NCBI GenBank assembly: GCA_034440175.1
Contig: JAWXBO010000170.1
Location: 1-54,897, forward strand
Length of the DNA stretch: 54,897 nt
DNA from: SZUA-430 sp034440175
GTDB taxonomy: Bacteria > Pseudomonadota > Alphaproteobacteria > Micropepsales > Micropepsaceae
Direction of reading: 5' to 3'
Below, one piece after another: positions 1-9,508 of the stretch (position 1 is the first letter of the stretch; each line of letters begins with the position of its first letter). A model generated the notes under the pieces. The model did not search any database. It was not told where the DNA came from and saw nothing but the letters and a program-made list of their open reading frames with translations. Made by a program: the position numbers and the translations under genes.

Positions 1-1
1 A

Positions 2-3000
2 GCCTTCGAACTTGCCGAAACCTGCGAGCCAAAAGTCCGCGTCGGCGTCCACCTCGGCGACGTCGTAGTCCAGCCCAACGGCGACCTCCTCGGCCACGGA
101 GTCAACGTCGCAGCAAGGCTAATGGCGCAGTCGGCGCCGGGAGCAGCGCTTGTGTCGGGCGCGGTGCGCCAGACGATCCGCGGACCGCTGCTCGGCAGGC
201 TCATCTCGCGCGGCATGCTGCAGTTGGACAAAATGAATGAAACCATTGAAGCCTTTGCGATGATCGCGGTGAGCGCCACGCCGGTTTCCCCGCCACTGCC
301 AGGACTTGTCATTGTCCAACCGGAAATGGCTGAGGGATCGCCTTATGTCGGCCGGACGCGCGAGCTTGAGCGCATTCGAGATCGCATCGAGAAAGCCAAG
401 CGCGGCGAAGGCGCGCTGCTGCTGTTTTCAGGCGAGGCCGGTGTAGGCAAAACCAGATTAACGCTCGAAGCCGAACGTCTGGCACGCGCGCAGGGGTTTC
501 TGGTGACACGCGGCCACTGCCACGACACGGACTCAGCCCCGCCCTATCAGCCGCTGATCGAGCAGCTCGAACAGGCGCAACGCTTGCTCGGCCCCGACCT
601 GATGCGGCGAAGCATGGGCGAGAATGCCGCCGAACTGGGTAAGCTCATGCCGGAACTGCGCCACCAGTATAGCGACATCCCGGCCTATCCGAACCTGCCA
701 CCCGAGCAGGAGCGGCGCTACCTGCTGCACGGTGTGGTCGAATTCCTGGCCCGCAGCGCGCGGGCCAATCCGCTGTTGCTCGTGTTCGAGGATCTGCACT
801 GGGCCGATGAATCAACCTGCATCGTGCTGCGCGACTATGCTGAGCGGTTGAAGAACGAACCTGTGTTGCTCATGGGTACGTACCGCGACGGCGAACTGGC
901 ACCCGGCGGTCCGTTCAGCCGGACCTTGCAGAAGATCACGCGCGAGCGCCTGGCGGAAGATATCCGCCTGGGCCGCTTGTCGCCGCGCGAACTCGGCGAA
1001 CTGCTCATCCGGCGCTTTGACATGGAACCGCCGCAGTCGCTGGTTGATCTCATTTATTCGGAAACCGAGGGCAACCCCTTCTTCATCGAAGAAGTCATTG
1101 GCCACCTGCAGGACAGCGGCAAGCTGCTGACCGATGCTGGAAAATTCCGCGATGACATCGAAATCGCCGACACGGAAGTGGCGCGCGGCGTGCGACTGAT
1201 CATCGAAGACCGCGTCGGGCGGACCAGCGCGCTCTGCCGTGAAATTCTGACATTTGCAGCCGTCGCCGGGCGCCTGTTTCCGTTCGACCTCCTCGTCAAG
1301 GCCGAGGCCAAACACAACGAGGACGACATCCTCACCGCTATCGAAGAGGCTGAGGTCAAGCGCCTGATTGAAGATGTCTCGCTAGGCCGTATTGCCCGTT
1401 ATCAGTTCGTGCACGAGCAGATCCGCCAGACATTGTTGTCGGGCCTCTCCAAACCCCGCCGTCAGCGACTGCATCTGCGTATTGCCGATGCACTGGAGAG
1501 CATTTACCCCGGCGCCCTGGATAAATACGCCGGCGAAATTGGTCATCATCTATACCATGCAGGCTCTGCGGCCGATCATCTGCGCACGGTCCATCATCTG
1601 AGTGTGGCGGGCGAGCGTGCCATCGATGCACTGGCGTTCGAAGACGCACTGCGCCAGTTGGATCTGGCCTTGAGCGTGCTCGAGGAGCAGGACGAGGCGC
1701 AAACTCGCGCACGGCTGCAGGGCCTGCGATCCAGGGCCCTGCACGGCGCCGAGCGCATACCGGATTCACTGGTCGCATTGAAACTCGCAGTCCAGCTGGC
1801 GCCCACTCCAGCGGCAAAAGACGAGTTCACCTTCCAGCGCTGCAACATGTTGCTGGAAATCTGGCGCGGTAGTGAAGCACTCGACGATCTGGAAGGGCTA
1901 CTGGTACGCGCCCGCGAGTCAGGCGATGCCCAACGCGAGTTGAGTGTGCAGCGTTCCGTCGCGCGTGCGTACTATGTAATGTCGCTCGATCGGATGGGAT
2001 TTGCCGAAAAGTCAAAACTGGCCTACGAGCGCACCATCGAACTCGCCCGTCTCCATGGGGCACATAAGATACTAGGCGAATCCCTCGTTGCCACCGCAAC
2101 GCTTGTCGACTACTGGCCCGATTATCGCGTCCAAGCCAATTCAAACCTCGACGAAGCCGGCGAAATCGCACGCAAGACCGATGACGAAGGCCTCGCAATC
2201 GACGTGGCCACGGCGAGCCTGAGCTTTTATCTGCGAGGAGATGCCGCCACCGAAGACGAGCAGGTCCTGAAACGCGCCCTTGCGCTGCGCGATCCAGTTC
2301 GGCTCAACGCGCTCTACTTCCGCATGATGTGGTCGACGCTGAGTTCGGCCCGGCTAGTGCGCTGCGTTGAAATCTGCGACGCAGGAATTGAACTTGCCTA
2401 TCGCATCGGCACGCTGCCGGTGCAGTATCCCACAATCAAAGCGCTCGCATTAATGGAACTTGGCCGTTTCGCCGACGCATGGGACGCACTCGGGAAAGAA
2501 ATCGCCGATGATGCCCACCGCTTTGGCGCCGCATTGCGGGATTTGGGAAAACTGCAGTACGAAGTTCACGTTGGCGCCTTCGAGGCAGCGCTCGAACGCA
2601 CGCCCCATGTGATTGCGGAATCCAAGGCACTGGAGCGCGCCTGGATGCTCAACCGCGTTAGCGCACTCCTCGCGGGACTGGCACCGCTCGTTGCAGACGA
2701 TTCGGCAAAAGTGCTGCGCATTGAAGCCTTGATCGCGGAGACCGGCTTTCCGCCCGGAGCAAGTGGTAAGGCCGCACTTGCATTGGCGAGGGGCAACTTC
2801 GCTTTGGCGCGAACCGAGTTAGGCAACAAGGCCGAGTGGTCGAGTGTGAATTTCGTCGTCAGTTCCAGACTAACCCAGATGCAGTTGCTGATTGGTATCG
2901 ACGCCGCCGAACAACGCTGGCCAAGCGCCCGCGAAACCGCCGCCGCTGCAGTCGCTTTGGCGCGTGAGAAAAACATGAGGCTGTTTCTATGGCGCCTTCT

Positions 3001-3178
3001 GGGCGAGCAGGCACTGATTGAACAAAAATTGGGGCTGGTGGAAGAAGCATCAGCCAGCCTCGCCGCCGCACAATTCCTACTGACAGAAATCGCAGCCACG
3101 ATCCTGGACGAGCAACACCGTTCAACCCTGTTGCGCGGCCCCGTTGCCACACGGCTGGGTTTGCTTGCGAACCCGTGA
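2..3178 (+). CDS. Class III adenylyl/guanylyl cyclase fused to AAA ATPase and TPR-like region (5' partial)
   Basis: The reading frame is open from base 2, so the gene starts outside the window. The first ~40 residues are the end of a class III nucleotide cyclase domain: 'VGVHLGDVV', then 'GHGVNVAARL', which carries the Asn and Arg that stabilise the transition state. After a linker, an ATPase domain begins near base 340 with 'YVGRTRELERI', a Walker A 'GEAGVGKT' and a Walker B-like 'LLLVFEDLHWAD' (AAA_16/predicted-ATPase type). The remaining ~600 residues are helical and Ala/Leu-rich, as in TPR-type protein-interaction regions. Proteins of this layout are usually cytosolic signalling or transcription-related regulators. 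The signal sensed cannot be told from sequence. An ATG at 122 lies inside the cyclase domain and is not the true start. Confidence 0.85.
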   Translation, partial: AFELAETCEPKVRVGVHLGDVVVQPNGDLLGHGVNVAARLMAQSAPGAALVSGAVRQTIRGPLLGRLISRGMLQLDKMNETIEAFAMIAVSATPVSPPLPGLVIVQPEMAEGSPYVGRTRELERIRDRIEKAKRGEGALLLFSGEAGVGKTRLTLEAERLARAQGFLVTRGHCHDTDSAPPYQPLIEQLEQAQRLLGPDLMRRSMGENAAELGKLMPELRHQYSDIPAYPNLPPEQERRYLLHGVVEFLARSARANPLLLVFEDLHWADESTCIVLRDYAERLKNEPVLLMGTYRDGELAPGGPFSRTLQKITRERLAEDIRLGRLSPRELGELLIRRFDMEPPQSLVDLIYSETEGNPFFIEEVIGHLQDSGKLLTDAGKFRDDIEIADTEVARGVRLIIEDRVGRTSALCREILTFAAVAGRLFPFDLLVKAEAKHNEDDILTAIEEAEVKRLIEDVSLGRIARYQFVHEQIRQTLLSGLSKPRRQRLHLRIADALESIYPGALDKYAGEIGHHLYHAGSAADHLRTVHHLSVAGERAIDALAFEDALRQLDLALSVLEEQDEAQTRARLQGLRSRALHGAERIPDSLVALKLAVQLAPTPAAKDEFTFQRCNMLLEIWRGSEALDDLEGLLVRARESGDAQRELSVQRSVARAYYVMSLDRMGFAEKSKLAYERTIELARLHGAHKILGESLVATATLVDYWPDYRVQANSNLDEAGEIARKTDDEGLAIDVATASLSFYLRGDAATEDEQVLKRALALRDPVRLNALYFRMMWSTLSSARLVRCVEICDAGIELAYRIGTLPVQYPTIKALALMELGRFADAWDALGKEIADDAHRFGAALRDLGKLQYEVHVGAFEAALERTPHVIAESKALERAWMLNRVSALLAGLAPLVADDSAKVLRIEALIAETGFPPGASGKAALALARGNFALARTELGNKAEWSSVNFVVSSRLTQMQLLIGIDAAEQRWPSARETAAAAVALAREKNMRLFLWRLLGEQALIEQKLGLVEEASASLAAAQFLLTEIAATILDEQHRSTLLRGPVATRLGLLANP

Positions 3179-3227
3179 TCCGGCAACCACAGCCCCCATC
3201 GTCTGCAGCCGCTATCGCGGCGCAGCC

Positions 3228-3289
3228 ACTTTCCCCCGCAAGCGGGGGCAGACAGAAAAACTTGTGTCTTCCACCGCTTGCGGGGGAAG
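3228..3289. repeat. GC-rich inverted repeat between convergent genes, possible bidirectional terminator
   Basis: CCCCCGC-AA-GCGGGGG at 3233-3248 is a perfect 7-bp stem. The left arm also pairs over distance with GCTTGCGGGGGAA at 3276-3288, so two alternative hairpins are possible. It lies in the 162-bp gap between the ends of the cyclase/ATPase gene and the monooxygenase gene. It could be a bidirectional terminator or one copy of a dispersed intergenic palindrome. No T-run follows it, so the terminator role is only an inference. Confidence 0.5.
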
Positions 3290-3340
3290 CCCCTGCGCAC
3301 ACCGAAGCTCTTGCGAAGGTGGGCTGCAGGGGAAGGGAGA

Positions 3341-4810
3341 CTACCCGCCCGCGCGAACCGTATAGTCGCCCCACTTCACCTTCTCCGTGGCAGCGGCGTA
3401 GTCGCGCGTGTGGGATGACCAATTTTGGGTGATATGACCCTGCGCGTTTTTGTACCACGACCGGCAATGCGGATCGGCCCAAGTGGTCTTGCTCAGCGCC
3501 TCTTGCAGTTCCCGGTTGAAGCGTTCCTGCGCCTGTTGCGTCACTTCCATCGCCGCAACATTTCGCACCTTCATTTCTGATATCGCCTTGACGGTGTACT
3601 CAACCTGGCGCTCGAGCATGAACGTAATTGAATTGTGGCCCAAGTTCGTGTTCGGCCCATACAGCACAAACATGTTGGGAAACTTCGCAACTGAGATGCC
3701 CAGATAGGCCTGCGGACTTTCTGCCCACTCATCATTGAGGCGCCGCCCGCCTTTGCCCACGACGTCGACCGACCAATGCCAGCCCGTGGTCTCAAAGCCG
3801 GTCGCATAAACGATCACGTCGAAGTCGTGCAATTTGCCGTCCTGTGTCTCAATACCCTTGGGCGTGATCCTCGCAATGGCTCCAGTCTCGAGCGCAACAT
3901 TCGGGCGCATCAATGCCGGATAGTAATCGTCCGTATACAGAATGCGCTTGCAGCCGATCGGATAGTCCGGCGTCAGCTTTTTGCGCAACCCCGGATCACT
4001 CACCTGTTCCTCCAGATGGTTGAGCGCGACCCGCGTATAGGCGGCCCTGCCCTCCTTCGTCCAGCTGAACGCCTGCCAGAAAAAATGATCCGCATTCTGA
4101 TAAACCATGTCCCGTGCCATCATCGCAACATGCGGCACCGTCATCGCAAGTGCCTTTTCTTCTTCTGTGATCGCCCGGTCAAGGCGCGGAACAACCCAGT
4201 TTGGCGTGCGCTGAAAAACTGTGAGCTGACCCACTTCCTTCGCAATTTCAGGAATAATCTGCACCGCACTGGCCGCAGACCCGACAATGGCAACACGCTT
4301 ACCCGCAAGCCTGACCGAATGGTCCCAGCGGGCCGAATGAAATGACGCGCCCGCAAAACTCTCGCGTCCTTCGATGGATGGAAACTGCGGACGATTCAAC
4401 TGGCCCAAGGCAGCGACGATCGCATTTGCATCATAAGTCTTGCCGCTTGAGGTCGTCAGCTTCCAAATGGACCGCGTGTCATCCCACACGGCGGATTTTG
4501 TTTCCTCGTTAAGCCTCAACTGCGAACGCAAGCCAAAATTATCGGCAAGCGTCTCGGTGTACTGCTGCACCTCTGCCGCTCGCGGATAAATGTGGCTCCA
4601 CCCCAAACTGGGAGCGAAAGAAAACTGATAGAGCGACACCGGCACGTCGCAACAGCAACCGGGATAGGAATTGTCTCTCCAGGTCCCACCAACTTTGCCA
4701 GCCTTCTCAAGGATGACGACATCATCAAAGCCCGCCTCCTTCAGCTTGATCGCAGCGCAAAGTCCGCCCAATCCTGCACCGATAACGGCGACTGATGGAT
4801 TTTTGTTCAT
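3341..4810 (-). CDS. Baeyer-Villiger-type flavin-containing monooxygenase
   Basis: A 489-residue FAD/NADPH monooxygenase. The N-terminal FAD-binding Rossmann motif is GAGLGG (residues 11-16). A second nucleotide-binding site lies near 176-182 ('VGSAASA'). Between them 'FAGASFHSARWD' (152-163) fits the Baeyer-Villiger fingerprint FxGxxxHxxxW[PD]. Such enzymes insert oxygen next to a carbonyl, turning ketones into esters or lactones; the substrate here is unknown. The ATG at 4810 has AGGAG just upstream, placed in the 15-bp gap after the RNase J stop. It therefore looks like the last gene of the nuo-birA-coaX-rnj unit. It is not a usual member of that operon. Confidence 0.88.
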   Translation of the reverse strand: MNKNPSVAVIGAGLGGLCAAIKLKEAGFDDVVILEKAGKVGGTWRDNSYPGCCCDVPVSLYQFSFAPSLGWSHIYPRAAEVQQYTETLADNFGLRSQLRLNEETKSAVWDDTRSIWKLTTSSGKTYDANAIVAALGQLNRPQFPSIEGRESFAGASFHSARWDHSVRLAGKRVAIVGSAASAVQIIPEIAKEVGQLTVFQRTPNWVVPRLDRAITEEEKALAMTVPHVAMMARDMVYQNADHFFWQAFSWTKEGRAAYTRVALNHLEEQVSDPGLRKKLTPDYPIGCKRILYTDDYYPALMRPNVALETGAIARITPKGIETQDGKLHDFDVIVYATGFETTGWHWSVDVVGKGGRRLNDEWAESPQAYLGISVAKFPNMFVLYGPNTNLGHNSITFMLERQVEYTVKAISEMKVRNVAAMEVTQQAQERFNRELQEALSKTTWADPHCRSWYKNAQGHITQNWSSHTRDYAAATEKVKWGDYTVRAGG

Positions 4811-4825
4811 ATGCTTCTCCTGAAA

Positions 4826-6496
4826 TTATTCCGCCCGCACTACGTCAACTTTGACCATCGGCTTCTTGCCCCACACATCCTGTACGCCTCGGCGTACGGC
4901 ACGGCGCACCTCTTCGGCGGTACGCGCGTCATCGTCGGTGCGCCGTCCAAGCCGGGTCTGTGCTTCGATGGCGGCTTCTCCCGCACGCTCCACTGCGCTC
5001 TCCGGCAGGCCGCCGCAGATGACCATCGGCTCAGCCGCAGGGCGGCCTTTGTTGTCGAGCACAATTGTCACTGCAACAAAACCCGCATAGGCAAGCCCGC
5101 GCCGCTCGCGCATGGCGTTGTCGTTGCCTTGCGTCAGAATGCTTCCATCAAGGTGCAATCGCCCGTGTGGCGCTTCGTCGATGATCGTGGCGGGACCAGG
5201 CGCCAACCGCACCACCGAACCGTTCGGCGCATGGATGGCCTGTGGTATCTGCAGGCTCTTGGCCAACCGCACATGCTCCATCAAATGGCGCTCTTCGCCG
5301 TGGACCGGTACCGCAATTTGCGGGCGCAACCATGAATACATATCGGCCAGCTCGTCACGCGCCGGATGACCCGACACATGGACCTCGTGATCTTCGGCCG
5401 AAATCACTTCAACGCCGCGCATCGCGAAATCATTCTGCAGCTGATGGATGAGCCGTTCGTTTCCCGGTATCACGCGCGAAGAGAATATCACGGTGTCACC
5501 AGGCCCCATTGAAACGTGCGGATGATCGCCGACCGCGATCCGCGACAAGGCCGCGCGCGCTTCGCCTTGACTGCCCGTGCACAGATACAAAACCTTATGC
5601 GGCGGCAAATTGGCCGCTGACTCTTCATCGATCAGTGGCGGGATGCCTTTCAGATAGCCAGTTTCGATCGCCGCATTCGAGATTTTGTGCATGGAGCGGC
5701 CAACAAGGGCGACATGCCGATTAGCAGCCGCACCGGCTTTGATGACCGACTGCATCCGTGCGACGTTTGAGGCAAATGCACTGACCGCAACACGGCCTTT
5801 GCACGATGCGATCAAAGCCTCAAGTTTTTTGGCAACATCGGCTTCCGATCCCGAGCGGCCGGGCACAAAAACATTGGTGGAATCGCAGATCGCCGCCAGC
5901 ACGCCTTCATCACCAGCCCTCCGCAATGCCGCGATATCGGTTTTGCGCCCGACCACAGGATTGGGATCGATCTTCCAGTCCCCCGTGTGAAGCACGGTTC
6001 CCAACGGCGTCCGGATAACGATGCAATTCGGCTCCGGGATGGAGTGCGTAATGTCGATGAACTCAAGCTCGAACGGCCCCAGTTTCAACGCCCCGCCCAG
6101 CGGCACGACATGCAAAGGCACATCATCCAAAATCCCCGCTTCATCCAGCTTGCCGCGCACAAGTACAGCCGTGAACGGCGTCGCATAAACCGGAACCTTG
6201 AATCGTTCCCACAAGTGCCCGACTGCGCCGATATGATCTTCGTGCGCGTGTGTCAGCACGATGCCGAGCAAATTCCGCCGGTGCTCTTCGATGAAACCGG
6301 GATCAGGCATGATGACATCGACGCCTGGCGTATCGTCGCCGCCAAACATCACGCCCAGGTCAATCATGATCCACTGCCGCTTGGCCTCAGGTCCGTAGCC
6401 ATAGAGATTGAGATTCATCCCAATCTCACCCGCGCCGCCCAGGGGCACAAAAACCAACTCATCACCCGGCTTAACTTTGGACGCGCCCTTTGTCAT
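4826..6496 (-). CDS. rnj: Ribonuclease J
   Basis: A 556-residue metallo-beta-lactamase/beta-CASP nuclease. The zinc-binding motif HAHEDH is at residues 83-88 and 'DLGVMFGG' lies before it. The downstream 'SGHPARDEL' and 'PVHGEERHL' stretches are typical of the RNase J family. It acts in RNA decay and 5' maturation as a 5'-3' exonuclease and endonuclease. The chosen ATG (6494-6496) overlaps the coaX stop by 4 bp (ATGA), which indicates translational coupling. A longer open frame to 6703 only shadows coaX. The order birA-coaX-rnj after nuoN is common in alphaproteobacteria. Confidence 0.93.
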   Translation of the reverse strand: MTKGASKVKPGDELVFVPLGGAGEIGMNLNLYGYGPEAKRQWIMIDLGVMFGGDDTPGVDVIMPDPGFIEEHRRNLLGIVLTHAHEDHIGAVGHLWERFKVPVYATPFTAVLVRGKLDEAGILDDVPLHVVPLGGALKLGPFELEFIDITHSIPEPNCIVIRTPLGTVLHTGDWKIDPNPVVGRKTDIAALRRAGDEGVLAAICDSTNVFVPGRSGSEADVAKKLEALIASCKGRVAVSAFASNVARMQSVIKAGAAANRHVALVGRSMHKISNAAIETGYLKGIPPLIDEESAANLPPHKVLYLCTGSQGEARAALSRIAVGDHPHVSMGPGDTVIFSSRVIPGNERLIHQLQNDFAMRGVEVISAEDHEVHVSGHPARDELADMYSWLRPQIAVPVHGEERHLMEHVRLAKSLQIPQAIHAPNGSVVRLAPGPATIIDEAPHGRLHLDGSILTQGNDNAMRERRGLAYAGFVAVTIVLDNKGRPAAEPMVICGGLPESAVERAGEAAIEAQTRLGRRTDDDARTAEEVRRAVRRGVQDVWGKKPMVKVDVVRAE

Positions 6497-7284
6497 TCGA
6501 CGGGCTTGCGCGCCAGCGCAGCATTGCGTTGATAGATGTAATTCAGTCCTCGAATTGTCAGGTCGTGATCGACAACTTCGATCGCCTGCGTCGAGTGCCG
6601 GAACAAATGTGCCAGGCCTCCGGTGCCAATAACTTTCATAGGCCGGCCGTACTCCGATTTGATGCGCGTGACCAACCCTTCGATCATCGCAATGTAACCC
6701 CAAAATACACCGGACTGCATGGCCGGTATCGTGTCCCGGCCTATGACCGACTGCGGACGCTCTACCGCAATGCGCGGCAACTGCGCGGATGCCAGATGCA
6801 AGGCCTCGATTGAAAGATTGACGCCTGGCGCAATCACACCACCCTCATAACTGCCGGCCTGCCCAACAATGTCGAACGTCGTGGCCGTTCCAAAGTCGAT
6901 AACGATCAGATCGCCGCCATAGTCTTTGTAGGCCGCAATCGCGTTGACGATACGGTCCGCGCCGACCGCGCGAGGCCGGTCGGTGTTGATGTCAAGCCCC
7001 AGTTCGACCTCAGGATCGCCAATGACAAGGGCAGTTTGGTTGAAAAACTTCGCGCACAAGCGCCGGAGATTGAACAACGCCGGCGGAACCACGCTCGAGA
7101 TGATCGCGGCCGTAATGTCCTTTGCCTCAACTCCTTCGAGCTGCATCAATTGCATCAACCACACGAAATATTCGTCAGCGGTGCGATTGTCCTTGGTGAC
7201 CGCACGAAACTGCGCCCGCACCGTCTTGCCGTCATGTACGGCAAAAACGATATTGGTATTGCCTACATCAATCGCCAGAAGCAT
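6493..7284 (-). CDS. coaX: Type III pantothenate kinase
   Basis: A 263-residue protein of the ASKHA fold that phosphorylates pantothenate, the first step of coenzyme A synthesis. It starts with the phosphate-binding motif 'LLAIDVGNTN'. It also has 'PRAVGADRIVNA' and 'VIDFGTATTFD', both diagnostic of CoaX rather than CoaA. The ATG at 7284 is preferred over one at 7296 because GGAG sits 6 bases upstream of the former. The gene overlaps the end of birA by 17 bp and the start of rnj by 4 bp. Confidence 0.93.
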   Translation of the reverse strand: MLLAIDVGNTNIVFAVHDGKTVRAQFRAVTKDNRTADEYFVWLMQLMQLEGVEAKDITAAIISSVVPPALFNLRRLCAKFFNQTALVIGDPEVELGLDINTDRPRAVGADRIVNAIAAYKDYGGDLIVIDFGTATTFDIVGQAGSYEGGVIAPGVNLSIEALHLASAQLPRIAVERPQSVIGRDTIPAMQSGVFWGYIAMIEGLVTRIKSEYGRPMKVIGTGGLAHLFRHSTQAIEVVDHDLTIRGLNYIYQRNAALARKPVE

Positions 7285-8050
7285 CAGGCACTCCATCGGC
7301 TAACGGAAAAAACACTTCACCAGCCGTAATCGCGCGCCGCGCACCAGAAGGCAAAATCAAACTGAGCGCACCATCAAGCATCAGCGTTTCAATCGTTCCG
7401 AAAATTGTTTCGCGTGCCAACCGGACTTCAGCCGGTTGACCCACGCCCGCCGCCACTCCCAGCCAAGACTGCCGGATGGCTTCAAATCCGTTCAATTTCC
7501 ACATACGAAACCGCGTTTCCCATGCCTGCGCAAGATCGCTCAGCGCTTCCGGCACATCAGGCGCTGCACCATGTGCGTTAACATACGTTGCCGGATAGAG
7601 CGCCTCTTGCGGCGCGTGCGCAAGGTTGATCCCGATCCCGGCCGCCAGCCACGGTAATTTACTTGAGCTTTCTTCGCTTGAGGCCTCCAGCAGAATGCCC
7701 GCAATCTTCCTGCCTTCAACCAGCACATCATTTGGCCATTTCACCCGGACATGGGCACCCGGAGCCCAGCGCAAGACCACATCATGCACAGCCAGTGCCG
7801 CCACAAATGACAATTTCGCAGCCTCAGCCGCCTTGACATCCGGCACCAGCAAAAGCGTCGCCATAAGATTGCCTTCAGGAGAATTCCAGTCACGGCCACG
7901 GCGGCCGCGCCCTGCGGTTTGCCGGCGCGCCCAGATCCATGTGGGACCGCGCGCCCCCGCCACCGCCCGCCGCTTGGCCTCCTCGTTGGTGGAATCGATC
8001 ACACCGAACCCAACCACCGAATAACCCGCGGGCATCTCCGGGGCGCCCAT
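7268..8050 (-). CDS. birA: Biotin--[acetyl-CoA-carboxylase] ligase
   Basis: A 260-residue biotin-protein ligase that makes biotinyl-5'-AMP and transfers biotin to the carrier lysine of carboxylases. 'QTAGRGRRGRDW' is the biotinyl-AMP binding loop and 'VKWPNDVLV' is the second signature. There is no N-terminal helix-turn-helix, so it is a group I enzyme without the repressor role of E. coli BirA. The start codon directly abuts the nuoN stop, so it is co-transcribed with complex I genes. Confidence 0.92.
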   Translation of the reverse strand: MGAPEMPAGYSVVGFGVIDSTNEEAKRRAVAGARGPTWIWARRQTAGRGRRGRDWNSPEGNLMATLLLVPDVKAAEAAKLSFVAALAVHDVVLRWAPGAHVRVKWPNDVLVEGRKIAGILLEASSEESSSKLPWLAAGIGINLAHAPQEALYPATYVNAHGAAPDVPEALSDLAQAWETRFRMWKLNGFEAIRQSWLGVAAGVGQPAEVRLARETIFGTIETLMLDGALSLILPSGARRAITAGEVFFPLADGVPDASGD

Positions 8051-9508
8051 CTAGGGAAACAGGCTTTTCGCAGCAACGCCAGCCGCGTCGGTGACCATAA
8101 CCGGCGCCACCACAAAGAACATCACCACCGCCGTCGACAACGCCAGAAGTGCAGCGTTGATCGTACTCAGAGGCTTTTCAAACGGCGCTGCTGGTTGATC
8201 AAAAAACATCGCCTTGATGATGCGCAAATAATAGTACGCGCCCACAACACTGGTCACAAACCCAATGGCCGCCAACACATACAGTTGCGATTCCACCGCC
8301 GCCAAAAAGACATACCATTTCCCCCAAAAGCCCGCGAGCGGAGGAATACCGATCAAACTGAACATCAGGATGGCGAGAAGATACGCGGTCGTTGGATCCC
8401 GTTGCGAGAGTCCGGCAAGATCGGAAATATCCTCCGCTGCCTTCCCCTCGCGCCGCATATGCATAATGCATATAAAAGTTCCAACCGTCATCGCTAGATA
8501 AATGACGAGATAAGTTAAAACGCCCTGGACCCCTGCCTGACTGCCGGCCGCAAAGCCGATGAGCGCATACCCCATATGACTGATCGACGAATACGCCATC
8601 AGCCGCTTGATATTTGTCTGGCCGATGGCAGCGAGCGCTCCCAAAACCATCGATGCGACCGACAGCAGCATAACAATCTGCAACCACGCAGATTCCGCTC
8701 CGGCAAACGGTCCGAACACCACCCGCAGGAACAACGTCATCGCGGCGATTTTTGGTGCAGCAGCGAAGAACGCGGTTACCGGGGTGGGTGAGCCTTCGTA
8801 CACATCGGGTGTCCACATGTGAAATGGCACCGCCGACACTTTGAACGCCAACCCCGCCATCACAAACACCAGGCCGATCATTACGCCAAGCTGCAACCCA
8901 TTTTCCGAGATCGCCCAGGCAATGCTGGTGAATGAAGTCGTGCCGGTGAAGCCATACACCAGACTGGCGCCATAGAGCAGCATGCCAGACGACAGCGCTC
9001 CCAGGACGAAATACTTCAAACCCGCCTCGCTCGACTTGGCGTTGTCGCGCGCAAACGAGGCCAGCACGTACAGCGCCAGGCTCTGCAATTCCAATCCGAT
9101 ATAAAGCACAATCAGATCATTCGCCGAGATCATCGTCAGCATGCCGAGCGTCGCCAGCGTCACCAGCAGCGGATACTCAAATCGCGTCAGTTTTTCTTCG
9201 CGCAGATAGTCAATCGACATGAGCATCGCCATCGCCGAACCCGCCAGCACCAGCAATTTCGCAAACCGCGCAAAGGGATCGATGATCAACGAGCCGCCAA
9301 AGGCCAGAACCTTCTCTTCGCCCCCGGCCACCACCAGAAACGCAACCAGGCCCAACAAGGCAACACAGCCCCAGGTCACCAGCCCGGTGCGTTTGTCGCC
9401 GATAAACACCCCCAGCATCAGAAGCGCCATCGAACCACAGGCGAGCGTGATTTCCGGCAGAACCGCAATCACATCGGCATTGAACTGGACTAAACCCGCA
9501 GCGTTCAT
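8051..9508 (-). CDS. nuoN: NADH-quinone oxidoreductase subunit N
   Basis: A 485-residue, very hydrophobic protein of about 14 transmembrane segments. It is one of the three antiporter-like proton-pumping subunits of the complex I membrane arm. 'GLELQSLALYVL' and 'AVPFHMWTPDVYEGSPTPV' are conserved in NuoN and its relatives. The start overlaps the nuoM stop by 4 bp. Confidence 0.95.
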   Translation of the reverse strand: MNAAGLVQFNADVIAVLPEITLACGSMALLMLGVFIGDKRTGLVTWGCVALLGLVAFLVVAGGEEKVLAFGGSLIIDPFARFAKLLVLAGSAMAMLMSIDYLREEKLTRFEYPLLVTLATLGMLTMISANDLIVLYIGLELQSLALYVLASFARDNAKSSEAGLKYFVLGALSSGMLLYGASLVYGFTGTTSFTSIAWAISENGLQLGVMIGLVFVMAGLAFKVSAVPFHMWTPDVYEGSPTPVTAFFAAAPKIAAMTLFLRVVFGPFAGAESAWLQIVMLLSVASMVLGALAAIGQTNIKRLMAYSSISHMGYALIGFAAGSQAGVQGVLTYLVIYLAMTVGTFICIMHMRREGKAAEDISDLAGLSQRDPTTAYLLAILMFSLIGIPPLAGFWGKWYVFLAAVESQLYVLAAIGFVTSVVGAYYYLRIIKAMFFDQPAAPFEKPLSTINAALLALSTAVVMFFVVAPVMVTDAAGVAAKSLFP

